A program made the translations under genes and the position numbers. 64,000 nucleotides of DNA, taken from Luteimonas huabeiensis HB2. Lineage in GTDB: Bacteria > Pseudomonadota > Gammaproteobacteria > Xanthomonadales > Xanthomonadaceae. The DNA lies in NCBI RefSeq assembly GCF_000559025.1, contig NZ_JAAN01000014.1, positions 62,001-126,000 on the forward strand. Direction: 5' to 3'. Position 1 is the stretch's first letter; each line of letters starts with the position of its first letter. The notes beneath the pieces are model-generated. The model was not told the DNA's origin, did not search any database, and was given only the letters and a program-made list of their open reading frames with translations. Positions 1-7,667 of this stretch are shown here, piece by piece.

Positions 1-516
1 GCTGCGTTGGCCGCCCGCCATGTCGGCCATGCGGTTCGCGATCGCGCGGCAGGTCATCTTGCTGCGGTCGAAATCCAGCCTCGCCTGCAGCACGCCGTTG
101 GTGAGCAGGTTATAGAGGCCGGGGTCGGCGCGCTGGATGATCAGCGCGGGCAGCGAGGCGACCGCTGAGGTGGCGTTCTGGATCACCGAGGACATGATGG
201 TCTGGAAGCCGTTGGTGATGCCGTTGAGTTGGTTCTGGATGGTGGCGCTCAGGCTCATGTCGCCGCAGATCAGGTTGCTGTTCCAGCCCACGCCCACGCC
301 GATCGAGCGCATGTTGGCCGCGCCGCTCATCGAGACCGCGCGGCCGCCGCCGATGCTGTAGAGCACGTCGTCGCCGATCACGCTGCCCTGGTGCTGCACG
401 CCGTACTCGTTGACGCGGGTCTGCGCGCGGATCTCGGTGCAGGTCAGCAGCAGCGCGAGGACGAGCAATGCGGCGTCGACGCGGCGGGTGTTGCGGGATG
501 CGGTGCTGGCGGTCAT
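1..516 (-). CDS. T4SS distal protein, TIGR03755 (PFL_4711) family, partial (copy A)
   Basis: Partial gene: the first 172 codons are in the window and the C-terminus lies beyond position 1. An N-terminal signal peptide ends near residue 32, followed by the family core, including VNEYGVQHQGSVIGDDV and YSIGGGRAVSMSGAANM. The full paralogue lies at 61290-62687 and is nearly identical over the shared region but differs at scattered positions. The family is a conserved periplasmic or outer-membrane component of type G conjugation systems, sitting between TraU-like TIGR03756 and TraG. Its exact role is unknown. It follows TIGR03756 by 8 bp, so it is the last visible cistron of this operon. Confidence 0.85.
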   Translation of the reverse strand, partial: MTASTASRNTRRVDAALLVLALLLTCTEIRAQTRVNEYGVQHQGSVIGDDVLYSIGGGRAVSMSGAANMRSIGVGVGWNSNLICGDMSLSATIQNQLNGITNGFQTIMSSVIQNATSAVASLPALIIQRADPGLYNLLTNGVLQARLDFDRSKMTCRAIANRMADMAGGQRS

Positions 517-524
517 GGCGTGCC

Positions 525-1460
525 TCAGTCGAAGTCGATGCTGCCCAGGAAGACCTGGCCCCGCCGCTCGCAGCAGCTGTACGGGCGCCAGAGCGCCCAG
601 GCGTAGTCGCCCTGCTGGGCTTGGACGCGCGTGTCGGTGTGGGGGAAGACGGCGCAGGAGTTGGAGAGCGTGGGCGTCAGCTCCTGCCACTTGCCGGTGC
701 TGGCGTCGGTTTCCATCAGCGCGCCGGCCGGCCAGTAGCCGTCGCGCTCGTCGGCCAGCAGGGGCTGGTAGACGTGCGGCTGGCCGCGGCGGGTGACGAT
801 GTCGCCGGCGCGCTGGGCGACGACGGCGCCGGACTTGTAGTCGTCGGTCTGGTGGAGGAAGCCGCCGCGCGGGTAGACGTTCCCCCACATGTTCAGGCCG
901 GTCCGGGTGCCGATCTCGCGCCGGCCCGGGATCAGCGACTCGGGGTAGACCATCTCGGGCACGTTGTAGCGCCAGGCGAGCGTGTCGAGGGTGCTCAGCA
1001 GATAGGGCATGAACGCGGTGCCCGCGCCCTCGCAGGCGTAGCCGGAGGCGCTGGCGAACTGGCTGAACACCTGGCCGCCAGGATGGCCGATCACGTCGGC
1101 GTTCTTGAACTTGGCGAGGTTGTTCTCGTGTTCCTCGTTCGTGGTGCCGTCGCCGCCGTCCTCGGCGGTCGGGTTGGGCGGGCTCATGAACCGCACTTCG
1201 GTCCAGGGGTTCTCGCCGGTATTGCTGTAGCTCGACACCACGGCGTCGGGCACGTAGTGGCGCACCTTCACCGAGGTGCGCACGGTGCAGCCGGTCCAGG
1301 TGCAGTAGAGCCAGTAGCAGATGCCGACCACCCGGTATTCAAGGCAGTCAGGCGAGAGCGTGGAGGCGACAATCGTTCCGGTGTTGACGGCGTGCGACGA
1401 CGCGGCGGCCGCGAGCAGGACGGCGCCCATGCTGGTGCGCAGGCGGCGCGAGGGCTTCAT
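525..1460 (-). CDS. TraU-like T4SS protein, TIGR03756 (PFL_4710) family (copy A)
   Basis: A 311-aa secreted protein with a signal peptide (cleavage near residue 24) and many conserved cysteines, as in GICYWLYCTWTGCTVRTS and the C-terminal YSCCERRGQVFLGS. It resembles TraU, a periplasmic factor for pilus assembly and DNA transfer, and its cysteines suggest disulfide bonding. The ATG at 1460 overlaps the TIGR03757 stop (ATGA), which decides against a longer in-frame start at 1580 and implies translational coupling. A diverged copy lies at 62699-63649; most mature residues are shared. Confidence 0.9.
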   Translation of the reverse strand: MKPSRRLRTSMGAVLLAAAASSHAVNTGTIVASTLSPDCLEYRVVGICYWLYCTWTGCTVRTSVKVRHYVPDAVVSSYSNTGENPWTEVRFMSPPNPTAEDGGDGTTNEEHENNLAKFKNADVIGHPGGQVFSQFASASGYACEGAGTAFMPYLLSTLDTLAWRYNVPEMVYPESLIPGRREIGTRTGLNMWGNVYPRGGFLHQTDDYKSGAVVAQRAGDIVTRRGQPHVYQPLLADERDGYWPAGALMETDASTGKWQELTPTLSNSCAVFPHTDTRVQAQQGDYAWALWRPYSCCERRGQVFLGSIDFD

Positions 1461-1900
1461 GGCCGGCTCCTGCGGTGCGCGTCGATGCGGGCGACGGCCT
1501 TGGCAACGTCCGCTTCGCCGTAGACGACATAGCGCTGGTCCACCACCACCGCAGGGATGGTGGTGATGCCGAGGCTCCAAGCGTCCACGACACCCTGGTA
1601 GGCGGTCGCGACGCGGGTCTGAAGCGCGGCGCCGCCGGCCTTAAGGCGCTGTTGGACGAGCGCGGTGCTGCGGGTGGCGTCGGCCGGCAGGTCGGTGGCC
1701 AGCTCGGCCTCGATGCGGGCGGCCTGGTCCAGCGTGATGACGCGCGCATCGGCCGGCGCCTGTACGGGGTGGCGGCTGTCGGTCACGACGATCAGGGCGT
1801 CGTTGGCCTGGGCGGCCGCATGGCCGGCGAACGCGGCGAGCAGCGCGACGGCCAGCAGGCCTCGCCGCAGCATCGGAGAATCGAGGGATGAGGTCGGCAT
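1457..1900 (-). CDS. T4SS protein, TIGR03757 (PFL_4709) family (copy A)
   Basis: A 147-aa secreted protein with a signal peptide (hydrophobic core LLAVALLAAFAGHAAAQ) and a mature TrbC-like/thioredoxin-fold region containing IPAVVVDQRYVVYGEADV. The family always precedes the TraU-like gene in this ICE class and is thought to act in the periplasm during pilus assembly. No convincing Shine-Dalgarno sequence precedes 1900; an internal ATG at 1873 would also leave the signal peptide intact. It is the first gene of the three-gene distal operon. A truncated second copy lies at 63646-64000. Confidence 0.85.
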   Translation of the reverse strand: MPTSSLDSPMLRRGLLAVALLAAFAGHAAAQANDALIVVTDSRHPVQAPADARVITLDQAARIEAELATDLPADATRSTALVQQRLKAGGAALQTRVATAYQGVVDAWSLGITTIPAVVVDQRYVVYGEADVAKAVARIDAHRRSRP

Positions 1901-2050
1901 GGTGAACTACCGTCGAGTGGACGATGGCGGTAGTCGACCGCAGTCGATGCGGGGGCACGACAAACAAACGGGCACCGGCGCGCCCCGATTTGCCGGGATG
2001 CGCGGAACGGCCTGGGGAAAATGGGAGCCGAAGCCCCTAGCTCAACGAGA

Positions 2051-3388
2051 TCAGGTTCGGCAATGGACGCAATGACGCGACGCGCGCGGCCATTCTGTGT
2101 GCAGATCGTCAATGATCAGAGGATGCTGGTGTCTGCCTCGATCCGCGTGCTCGCGCATGTGAGGGTGATCCGGCGAGAGGTCGTGGTGATCGTGGGCGAT
2201 GTTGGAAGGATCGCTGGCAGGCCAAAGCCTTAGCGCCAATACCACGCCGGCAAGGCCGATCAGCGACATGAGAGTGAAGGTCGGTTGCAGGCCAAAGGCG
2301 GCGCCGAAGCGCCCCGCCAACGGATAGCAAACCAGCCAACAGGCATGCGACAGCGCAAACTGCGCGGCGAACATTGCAGGCCGATCCTCGGCATGGGCGG
2401 AGCGACGCAACAGCCGGCCAGAAGGCGTTTGCGCCACGCTGTAGCCGAAACCGATCACCACCCAAAGCGGCAGCAACGCGATATAGGACGGAACCAGCGC
2501 CCCTATGGCTGTGCCGATGACCAGCACGGCAGCTCCGGTGACCATGACTAGGCGATCCGCCAACCTGTCGAGCAGGCCGGGCAAGACAAACGCAGCGATC
2601 ATCGAGCCGCCCCCGAACGCCGCCAACGCCCAGGCCACTTCCGCTTCGCCCAAGCCGAAACGGGCTTTCACGAGGACGACCGTGTTCACGATCACCATGG
2701 CCCCCGCGGCCGACACGGCAAGGCTGATCGCCAGCAGCCCCCGCAGCCGGGGGGTGGCGAGGTAGAGGCGAATGCCCCGCGTGGTGCGCTCCCAGATGCC
2801 ACGGCGCGGGCCAGGAATGGATGCGGGCAACGCCACGCTGACCACCAGCGCTGCCGAGACAAGAAAGCCAAGCACTGTCCCGGCAAACAGGTTGTGGAAA
2901 CTGATGACGGTCAGCAGCGCCGCCGCCAGCACCGGAGAGATCAGGCTTTCCAGGTCGTAGGCCAGCCGGGAGAGCGACAGGGCCTTCGTGTAGTCGGCCT
3001 CGTTGGGCAGGATCTCAGGGATCGTCGCCTGAAAGGTTGGCGTGAATCCGGCGGACGCCGCCTGCAACACGAAGATCAGCACATAGATTTGCCAGACCTC
3101 GGTGACGAAAGGCAGGCAGAGGGCCACGGCTGCTCGAACCAGGTCCAGGGCGACCAGCAGCGATCTGCGCGGCAGGCGGTCGGAGAACGCCTGGGCGATC
3201 GGGGCGATGCCGACATAGGCCACCATCTTGATGGCCAGCGCCGTACCAAGCACCGCCCCGGCATCGGCGCCCGCCAACTCGTAGGCGAGCAGGCCCAGCG
3301 CCACCGTCATCAAGCCGGTACCCACCAGCGCGATCACCTGGGCGGCGAACAGGTGGCGATAAGCACGATTCTTCAGGACGGCCAGCAT
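2051..3388 (-). CDS. MFS metal exporter with histidine-rich C-terminus (NreB-like)
   Basis: A 445-aa major facilitator with about 12 hydrophobic segments. After the last membrane segment (around residue 395) comes a His-rich tail, AHDHHDLSPDHPHMREHADR and onward, ending in HCVHC. NreB-type nickel exporters also have His-rich C-termini, so efflux of Ni(II) or a similar cation is a reasonable inference. The start at 3388 has a good ribosome site (GAGGTG). It lies 9 bp downstream of the CsoR-family repressor gene, evidently one operon controlled by the operator at 3666-3684. It sits in the cargo hot spot of the T4SS cluster. Confidence 0.8.
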   Translation of the reverse strand: MLAVLKNRAYRHLFAAQVIALVGTGLMTVALGLLAYELAGADAGAVLGTALAIKMVAYVGIAPIAQAFSDRLPRRSLLVALDLVRAAVALCLPFVTEVWQIYVLIFVLQAASAGFTPTFQATIPEILPNEADYTKALSLSRLAYDLESLISPVLAAALLTVISFHNLFAGTVLGFLVSAALVVSVALPASIPGPRRGIWERTTRGIRLYLATPRLRGLLAISLAVSAAGAMVIVNTVVLVKARFGLGEAEVAWALAAFGGGSMIAAFVLPGLLDRLADRLVMVTGAAVLVIGTAIGALVPSYIALLPLWVVIGFGYSVAQTPSGRLLRRSAHAEDRPAMFAAQFALSHACWLVCYPLAGRFGAAFGLQPTFTLMSLIGLAGVVLALRLWPASDPSNIAHDHHDLSPDHPHMREHADRGRHQHPLIIDDLHTEWPRASRHCVHCRT

Positions 3389-3397
3389 CGCATCACC

Positions 3398-3655
3398 TCA
3401 AAGCAGCTTGGCGAGCGCCTTCATTTCAGCCAAGACGGAGGCCGAGCCATGGTCGAGGCAATGGTCGATGTGGTCGTGGATCAGCGCACGCTTTGCCGCC
3501 GTCACCGCGCTTTCCACCGCCGCGAGCTGGCGGGCGATGTCGAGGCAGGGCTCCCCCGCGTCGATCATGCCGATGACGTGGCGGAGGTGGCCTTCGGCAC
3601 GCTTGAGGCGCTTCACCAGATCGGGATGGCTTGAGTGTTTGCGCGATTCCTTCAT
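3398..3655 (-). CDS. CsoR/RcnR-family metal-responsive repressor
   Basis: An 85-aa all-helical DUF156 protein. It has the family signature HPDLVKRLKRAEGHLRHVIG near the N-terminus and putative ligands in GEPCLDIARQL (Cys) and LIHDHIDHCLDH (His and Cys). This Cys-His-Cys set matches copper CsoR or nickel InrS more than formaldehyde FrmR or E. coli RcnR, whose last ligand is His. It should repress itself and the MFS exporter until metal binds. The ATG at 3655 is preferred because the upstream alternative at 3697 would place the operator inside the coding sequence. Confidence 0.88.
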   Translation of the reverse strand: MKESRKHSSHPDLVKRLKRAEGHLRHVIGMIDAGEPCLDIARQLAAVESAVTAAKRALIHDHIDHCLDHGSASVLAEMKALAKLL

Positions 3656-3665
3656 GGAGGGACTG

Positions 3666-3684
3666 TATCCCCCCTGGGGGGATA
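3666..3684. promoter_or_regulatory. CsoR/RcnR-type G-tract operator
   Basis: A perfect palindrome, TATCCCCCCTGGGGGGATA, with nine-base arms around a central T, 10 bp upstream of the repressor start codon. Long C/G tracts flanked by AT are the typical operators of CsoR, RcnR and FrmR proteins. It therefore almost certainly controls the repressor-exporter operon. Confidence 0.88.
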
Positions 3685-3787
3685 TGGGCAAGAGCACGAG
3701 GCTTCAACAGAACGTCTTGTTTTAGGCCAGTTTCGCGTCTCAGGGCGCAGCAAAAGGAAAAGCGGGAGCCGAAGCTCCCGCGGTGGA

Positions 3788-4360
3788 TCACGATGGGACG
3801 TGCTGCTCGATGGCCTTGCGCGCGGGGACGCGCCAGAACCGGTCTACCAGCCGCCCCTGGAGCACGCGAGCCTGCAGGCGCAGGTTCTTGGCCGTGCAGT
3901 AGTTGTCCCAGCTGTGCTCGTAGGAGGCTTCGTCGTACAAGGCACGAGCCTCCTTGATTACCTGTTCCGCTTCCTGGTCGGAGGTGACGGGCAGGCACCA
4001 GCGGATGCCAGGCGTCCTCACTTCGCCGGTCAGCACCAGACGCTCGTTGCGATCGACAACGGTGAAGGACTCGGGGCGAAAGCTGAGGGCTTCATCGTCG
4101 TCGCTGAGATCAAAGCGATCCTCGGCATAGCATTGCTCGATCAGGGATATGGCCTGTTCGATGAGGCCGCACTGGCCGATCTCGAGCGTGCAGGGTCTCC
4201 AGAAGGTCCCGTAGATGGGATCGTCTTCGCGATACTCCACCTCGCCCCGGCAGGTGATGGTGAACTGGCGCCAGAACACGTCCTCGCGGACATAGGTGCC
4301 GGCGCGGTAGGGATCGGCGACAAAGGGGACGCCGTCGAAGTGATGGATGGCGGGTTGCAT
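3788..4360 (-). CDS. Conserved ICE protein of unknown function
   Basis: A 190-aa soluble, acidic protein with no signal peptide or membrane segment. It is rich in aromatic residues (for example HSWDNYCTAKNLRLQARVL near the C-terminus). The start at 4360 has the ribosome site AAGGAG. I do not recognise a domain. It carries the same type of two-tier hairpin leader (4385-4416) as the ICE genes at 22-35 kb, so it probably belongs to that regulon and not to the metal cargo downstream. Confidence 0.7.
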   Translation of the reverse strand: MQPAIHHFDGVPFVADPYRAGTYVREDVFWRQFTITCRGEVEYREDDPIYGTFWRPCTLEIGQCGLIEQAISLIEQCYAEDRFDLSDDDEALSFRPESFTVVDRNERLVLTGEVRTPGIRWCLPVTSDQEAEQVIKEARALYDEASYEHSWDNYCTAKNLRLQARVLQGRLVDRFWRVPARKAIEQHVPS

Positions 4361-4384
4361 GGTGCGCTCCTTGGAATGGCACAT

Positions 4385-4416
4385 GGGCACACCCGCCCCA
4401 TCGGACAGGTGCGCCC
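4385..4416 (-). promoter_or_regulatory. Two-tier leader hairpin before the 190-aa gene
   Basis: Arms GGGCACACC and GGTGCGCCC pair over nine positions with one mismatch. This is the same architecture as the leaders at 24806, 25225, 27154 and others. It lies 25 bp upstream of the start codon at 4360. Confidence 0.55.
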
Positions 4417-4461
4417 GCACGGGGTGGAAGAAGGCCGCCCGGCGAGCGGGCGGCGATGGGA

Positions 4462-4962
4462 CTAGATGAGGCCGTTGAGGGCGAACGAGTACGGCTCGCC
4501 CTTGCCGATCACGAAGTGGTCGAGCATGCGGACGTCGATCATGTCGAGCGCCTCGCGCAGCCGTTGGGTCAAGACCCGGTCGGCGGTCGATGGCTCGGTA
4601 CCGCCGGACGGATGCTGGTGCGCCACGATCAGCGCCGCGGCGTTGTGGACGAGCGCTCGCTGCATGATGACGCGGGGGTGTACGTCCGCAGAGTCGATCG
4701 TTCCTCTGAACAGGACCTCGAAGGCGATGACCTGGTGCTTGGTGGTCAGGAAGACGACGGCGAACACTTCGCTGGGCTCCTGCATGAGCTGCAGGCGCAG
4801 GTAGTCGCGTGCGACATCGGGCCAGGTCAGCGTTGGACCGCTGGCATAGAGCCGGTGCTCCAGTAGCGCGATGGCTTGCGCGACGATCCAGTCGTCGTGT
4901 TCGCTGTTGGGGGTGGTGGACGCGGCTCCGATGGCATCTTGGACGGTCAGGGACGAAAGCAT
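4462..4962 (-). CDS. radC: RadC-family JAB/MPN domain protein
   Basis: A 166-aa protein consisting of the RadC JAMM domain. Metal-binding residues are visible in [19 protein letters not shown], followed by the conserved Asp of TADRVL. It ends in [18 protein letters not shown], typical of mobile-element RadC proteins, which lack the N-terminal helix-hairpin-helix part of chromosomal RadC. The biochemical role is unsettled; these genes are frequent in ICEs and islands. The start at 4962 was chosen for its GGAGG ribosome site; ATG 4977 is an alternative. It is preceded by a leader hairpin and structured element R1. Confidence 0.88.
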   Translation of the reverse strand: MLSSLTVQDAIGAASTTPNSEHDDWIVAQAIALLEHRLYASGPTLTWPDVARDYLRLQLMQEPSEVFAVVFLTTKHQVIAFEVLFRGTIDSADVHPRVIMQRALVHNAAALIVAHQHPSGGTEPSTADRVLTQRLREALDMIDVRMLDHFVIGKGEPYSFALNGLI

Positions 4963-4996
4963 GGGTATGGCCTCCATGTTTGAAGTCGGAGGCGCG

Positions 4997-5030
4997 CCCA
5001 TGGGAGGGACTGGCCCTCCGGGACGATGGG
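4997..5030 (-). promoter_or_regulatory. Two-tier leader hairpin before radC
   Basis: Outer arms CCCAT/ATGGG enclose inner arms GGAGGG/CCCTCC. It lies 35 bp upstream of the radC start, between radC and structured element R1. Confidence 0.5.
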
Positions 5031-5058
5031 TGGATACAGCGGGAAGAAGTGGCATCCA

Positions 5059-5186
5059 CCATCGCGGGTGCGATGGCTGTTCGCGTCGAGGGATGCGATG
5101 CGAACGGTTCGGTCAGCGCGGTATCACCGCGCCGTAGCCTCGAAGACCGTGGCTACCTGGGCATGTCGCCATCGTCGATGGCGGAC
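5059..5186 (-). ncRNA. Structured element R1 (multi-stem-loop, copy 1 of 5)
   Basis: Four successive stem-loops: CCATCGC/GCGATGG (5059-5076), GCGCGGT/ACCGCGC (5116-5132), GTAGCC/GGCTAC (5134-5156) and GCCATC/GATGGC (5168-5182). The third has a loop containing TCGAAGACCG, conserved in the other copies. A conserved stretch near GATGCGATGCGAAC separates the first two stems. The stem at 5134-5156 differs from R2 (GCAGCC/GGCTGC) by a compensatory change. It ends 97 bp upstream of radC and overlaps the 3' end of the DsbA-like gene. It could be an RNA leader or a hairpin DNA promoter. Confidence 0.65.
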
Positions 5187-5923
5187 AGGTCCGGGGGCTC
5201 GGCCGGCGCGGCCGGCAATTCGTTGGACGTGAGCAGGTCCAGCGCGGAGAGCAGCGCGTCGGCCTCGACCGGGCCGGGCAGCAGCAGGGATTGGCCGGTG
5301 GCCTCGTCGCGCACGCGCAGGGTTGGCGTGGCGTTGATACCGTCGCGGCTGCCCTCGCGTGCCTGGGCCTGGATGCGCGCCACGGTGCGGTCGCTGTCGA
5401 GGCAGGCTTGCAGCGCGGCGGACTGGCCGGGAAAGCGTGCCTCCTCCGGCACGCCCTGGCCGTTGCCGCGGGTGTGCTGGTAGAGCCAGGTCACGGCCTG
5501 CCAGAACGCGGCCGGTCCGCCGGTCTCGCCGGCGCACTCGGCCAGGCTGGCGAGCTGGGTGGCCGTCGGCTCGTGCGCCGGCAGCGGCAGGTGGTGCCAG
5601 CGCAGGCGCGTGTCCGGGTGCTGGTCGATCCACGCCATCACTTGGGGGACATACGCCTTGCAGTACGGGCACTCCAGGTCGGCGTAGAGGATCAGCGTGA
5701 AGCGGGCCTCGGCGGCGCCGTGGTGCCACGGCGGGCCGGCCTGCTGGGCCGGCGTGGCGGCCGGGGCGTCATTGCCGGCCGGCAGCGGCGGCAGCGGCGC
5801 GTCGGGCGCCGGTGGGCCGGACAGGAACCAGGCCAGCAGCAACAGCAGCACCAGCGCTGCCGCGGAGGCAGGCCAGACAAGGCGGCGCCAGGCGCCGCGG
5901 GGGGACGGGGTCGTCGTTCGCAT
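5153..5923 (-). CDS. Membrane-anchored DsbA-like thiol oxidoreductase
   Basis: A 256-aa protein. One N-terminal membrane anchor (residues about 15-35, AAALVLLLLLAWFLSG) is followed by a proline-rich linker and a DsbA/thioredoxin domain with the active site ECPYCKAY near residue 85 and a cis-proline in NATPTLRV. It should face the periplasm. Disulfide enzymes are common in ICE T4SS clusters, and the Cys-rich TIGR03756 protein is a plausible client. Its last codons lie inside structured element R1, so this stretch is constrained twice. It lies in the cargo hot spot next to the divergent AbiE pair. Confidence 0.85.
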   Translation of the reverse strand: MRTTTPSPRGAWRRLVWPASAAALVLLLLLAWFLSGPPAPDAPLPPLPAGNDAPAATPAQQAGPPWHHGAAEARFTLILYADLECPYCKAYVPQVMAWIDQHPDTRLRWHHLPLPAHEPTATQLASLAECAGETGGPAAFWQAVTWLYQHTRGNGQGVPEEARFPGQSAALQACLDSDRTVARIQAQAREGSRDGINATPTLRVRDEATGQSLLLPGPVEADALLSALDLLTSNELPAAPAEPPDLSAIDDGDMPR

Positions 5924-6045
5924 CGCTGTCCCTGTGGTCGAATCCGGGCCGATTGCCGGGGGTCGAGTCCATCACCTGCGCGCGGGCGCAGGGGGCAACA
6001 ATCCGGCATGGCCGGGTTCCCCTTGTGAGGTGGTATGTGACAAAA

Positions 6046-6074
6046 CCTCTGCTATATTCTCCATGTAGCAGAGG
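6046..6074 (+). promoter_or_regulatory. Promoter/operator of the abiE operon
   Basis: Nine-base inverted repeats CCTCTGCTA and TAGCAGAGG flank a -10-like TATATT at 6053-6058, directly before the ribosome site and GTG start of abiEi. AbiEi antitoxins are known to autorepress by binding inverted repeats at their promoter, and this position fits exactly. No clear -35 box was found. Confidence 0.7.
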
Positions 6075-6084
6075 AATCGTCACA

Positions 6085-6705
6085 GTGGCAAACACCAGCA
6101 CCCAGCGCGACCAGGCGCTCAAGCTCCTGGGCGCCCGTTCCACGATGCGGCAGAGGGACTTCGCCGCCCGAGGCATCGACCCGGAGACGCTTGCGCGCCT
6201 GGTCCGGGAAGGCGTCGTCGTGCGTCCGGCACGGGGGCTGTACCAGCTGGCCGACGGGCCGGCCGACGCTCGCCGGGCGCTGGCCGAAGCCGCGGCGCTT
6301 GTGCCCAAGGGCGTCGTCTGCCTGGTGTCGGCGCTGCAATTTCACGAACTCACCCTGCAGATGCCGTCGAGCGTGTGGATGGCGATCGAGCGGACCGCCT
6401 GGCGCCCGCGGATCGACTACCCGCCGATCCGGTTCGTGCGCTTCACCGGGTCGGCCATGAACGAGGGGGTCGAACGGCATCGCATCGAGGGCGTGGACGT
6501 GGCGATCACCGATCCGGCGCGGACCATCGTCGATTGCTTCCGCTATCGCGAGAAGATCGGGATCGACGTGGCGCTGGAAGGACTGCGCGAGGGCCTGCGG
6601 CAGCGCAAGGCGACGAGCGATCAGCTGTGGCGGTACGGGACCAAGGCCCGGGTCTGGTCGACCATGAAACCCTATGTCGAGGCGACGGTGGCCGATGGCG
6701 CGTGA
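6085..6705 (+). CDS. abiEi: AbiEi-family antitoxin/transcriptional regulator
   Basis: A 206-aa protein of the type IV toxin-antitoxin antitoxin family. It has an N-terminal winged helix (residues about 1-60, with STMRQRDFAARGIDPETLAR) and a C-terminal AbiEi domain (TDPARTIVDCFRYREKIG). It neutralises AbiEii and represses the operon. The GTG at 6085 is chosen for its GAGGAATC ribosome site and its position just after the operator. The gene overlaps abiEii by 11 bp. It is on the plus strand, against the surrounding T4SS genes, as expected for an inserted cargo. Confidence 0.9.
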   Translation: MANTSTQRDQALKLLGARSTMRQRDFAARGIDPETLARLVREGVVVRPARGLYQLADGPADARRALAEAAALVPKGVVCLVSALQFHELTLQMPSSVWMAIERTAWRPRIDYPPIRFVRFTGSAMNEGVERHRIEGVDVAITDPARTIVDCFRYREKIGIDVALEGLREGLRQRKATSDQLWRYGTKARVWSTMKPYVEATVADGA

Positions 6706-7603
6706 ACCCCTGAAGAATGTCGGCGCATCGGTGCGGGCTCGCCTGCTGCAGCGCTCCCGTGACGAGCGCACCGACTTCCAGATCCTGCTGACGCGCTATG
6801 CGCTGGAGCGGCTGCTGTACCGGCTGAGCGTGTCCGCCCATCGCAACCGCTTCATCCTCAAGGGTGCAATGCTGTTCGTGACCTGGGTGGAAGCGCCGTT
6901 CCGTCCGACGCGCGATCTGGACTTGCTCGGCTATGGCGAGAACAGTCCCGAGGCAATTGCCGAAGCGTTTCGCGCGATCCTGGCCCAGCCCGTCGATGAC
7001 GACGGTGTGGCGTTCGATGTCGATGGGCTCGAAGCCGCGCCGATCCGCGAGGAACTGGAGTACGGCGGCGTGCGGGTTCGCACGCGGGCCACGATTGCCG
7101 GCGCTCGCGTTCCGATCCAGGTCGATGTGGGTTTCGGCGATGCGATCACGCCCGGGCCGATCGAGATCGACTACCCGGCGCTGCTCGATGCGCCGGCGCC
7201 GCACCTGCGGGCGTATCCCGTCGAGACAGTGGTGGCGGAGAAGTTTCATGCGCTCGCGTCGCGCGGCATCGCCAACAGCCGGCTGAAGGATTTCTACGAT
7301 CTGTGGGTGATCGCCTCGACGTTCGAGCTGGAGCGGATGCCGCTGGCCGCGGCCGTCCGTCAGACCTTCGAGCGGCGCGACACGGCGCTACCGCAGGAGC
7401 GGCCGACCGGGTTCACCGCTGCCTACGCCGAGACCTGGGGCGGACAGTGGCAGGCGTTCCTGACCCGCGAGCGGATGGCGGCAGCGCCGGGGGACCTGGC
7501 AACGGTGATCGCGGACCTGGAGCGCTTCCTGATGCCGCTGCTGGAGGACGTGGAAGCATCCTGGCGCTGGAAGCCTGGTCATGGGTGGCACGAGGCAAGG
7601 TAA
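6695..7603 (+). CDS. abiEii: AbiEii/AbiGii-family nucleotidyltransferase toxin
   Basis: A 302-aa DUF1814 nucleotidyltransferase. Family motifs are visible: LKGAMLFVTW followed by RPTRDLDLLGYG (catalytic Asp pair), AEKFHALASRG and SRLKDFYDLWVIA. It is the toxin of a type IV toxin-antitoxin system that can work in phage abortive infection and element stabilisation. All key residues appear intact. It ends 65 bp from the convergent T4SS ATPase gene at 7668. Confidence 0.9.
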   Translation: MAREPLKNVGASVRARLLQRSRDERTDFQILLTRYALERLLYRLSVSAHRNRFILKGAMLFVTWVEAPFRPTRDLDLLGYGENSPEAIAEAFRAILAQPVDDDGVAFDVDGLEAAPIREELEYGGVRVRTRATIAGARVPIQVDVGFGDAITPGPIEIDYPALLDAPAPHLRAYPVETVVAEKFHALASRGIANSRLKDFYDLWVIASTFELERMPLAAAVRQTFERRDTALPQERPTGFTAAYAETWGGQWQAFLTRERMAAAPGDLATVIADLERFLMPLLEDVEASWRWKPGHGWHEAR

Positions 7604-7667
7604 GCGCGTATTCCGCACAGGCACGTTCGCGATTCACCCAATCGCCTGACTGCGCCAGAGCGCGACG

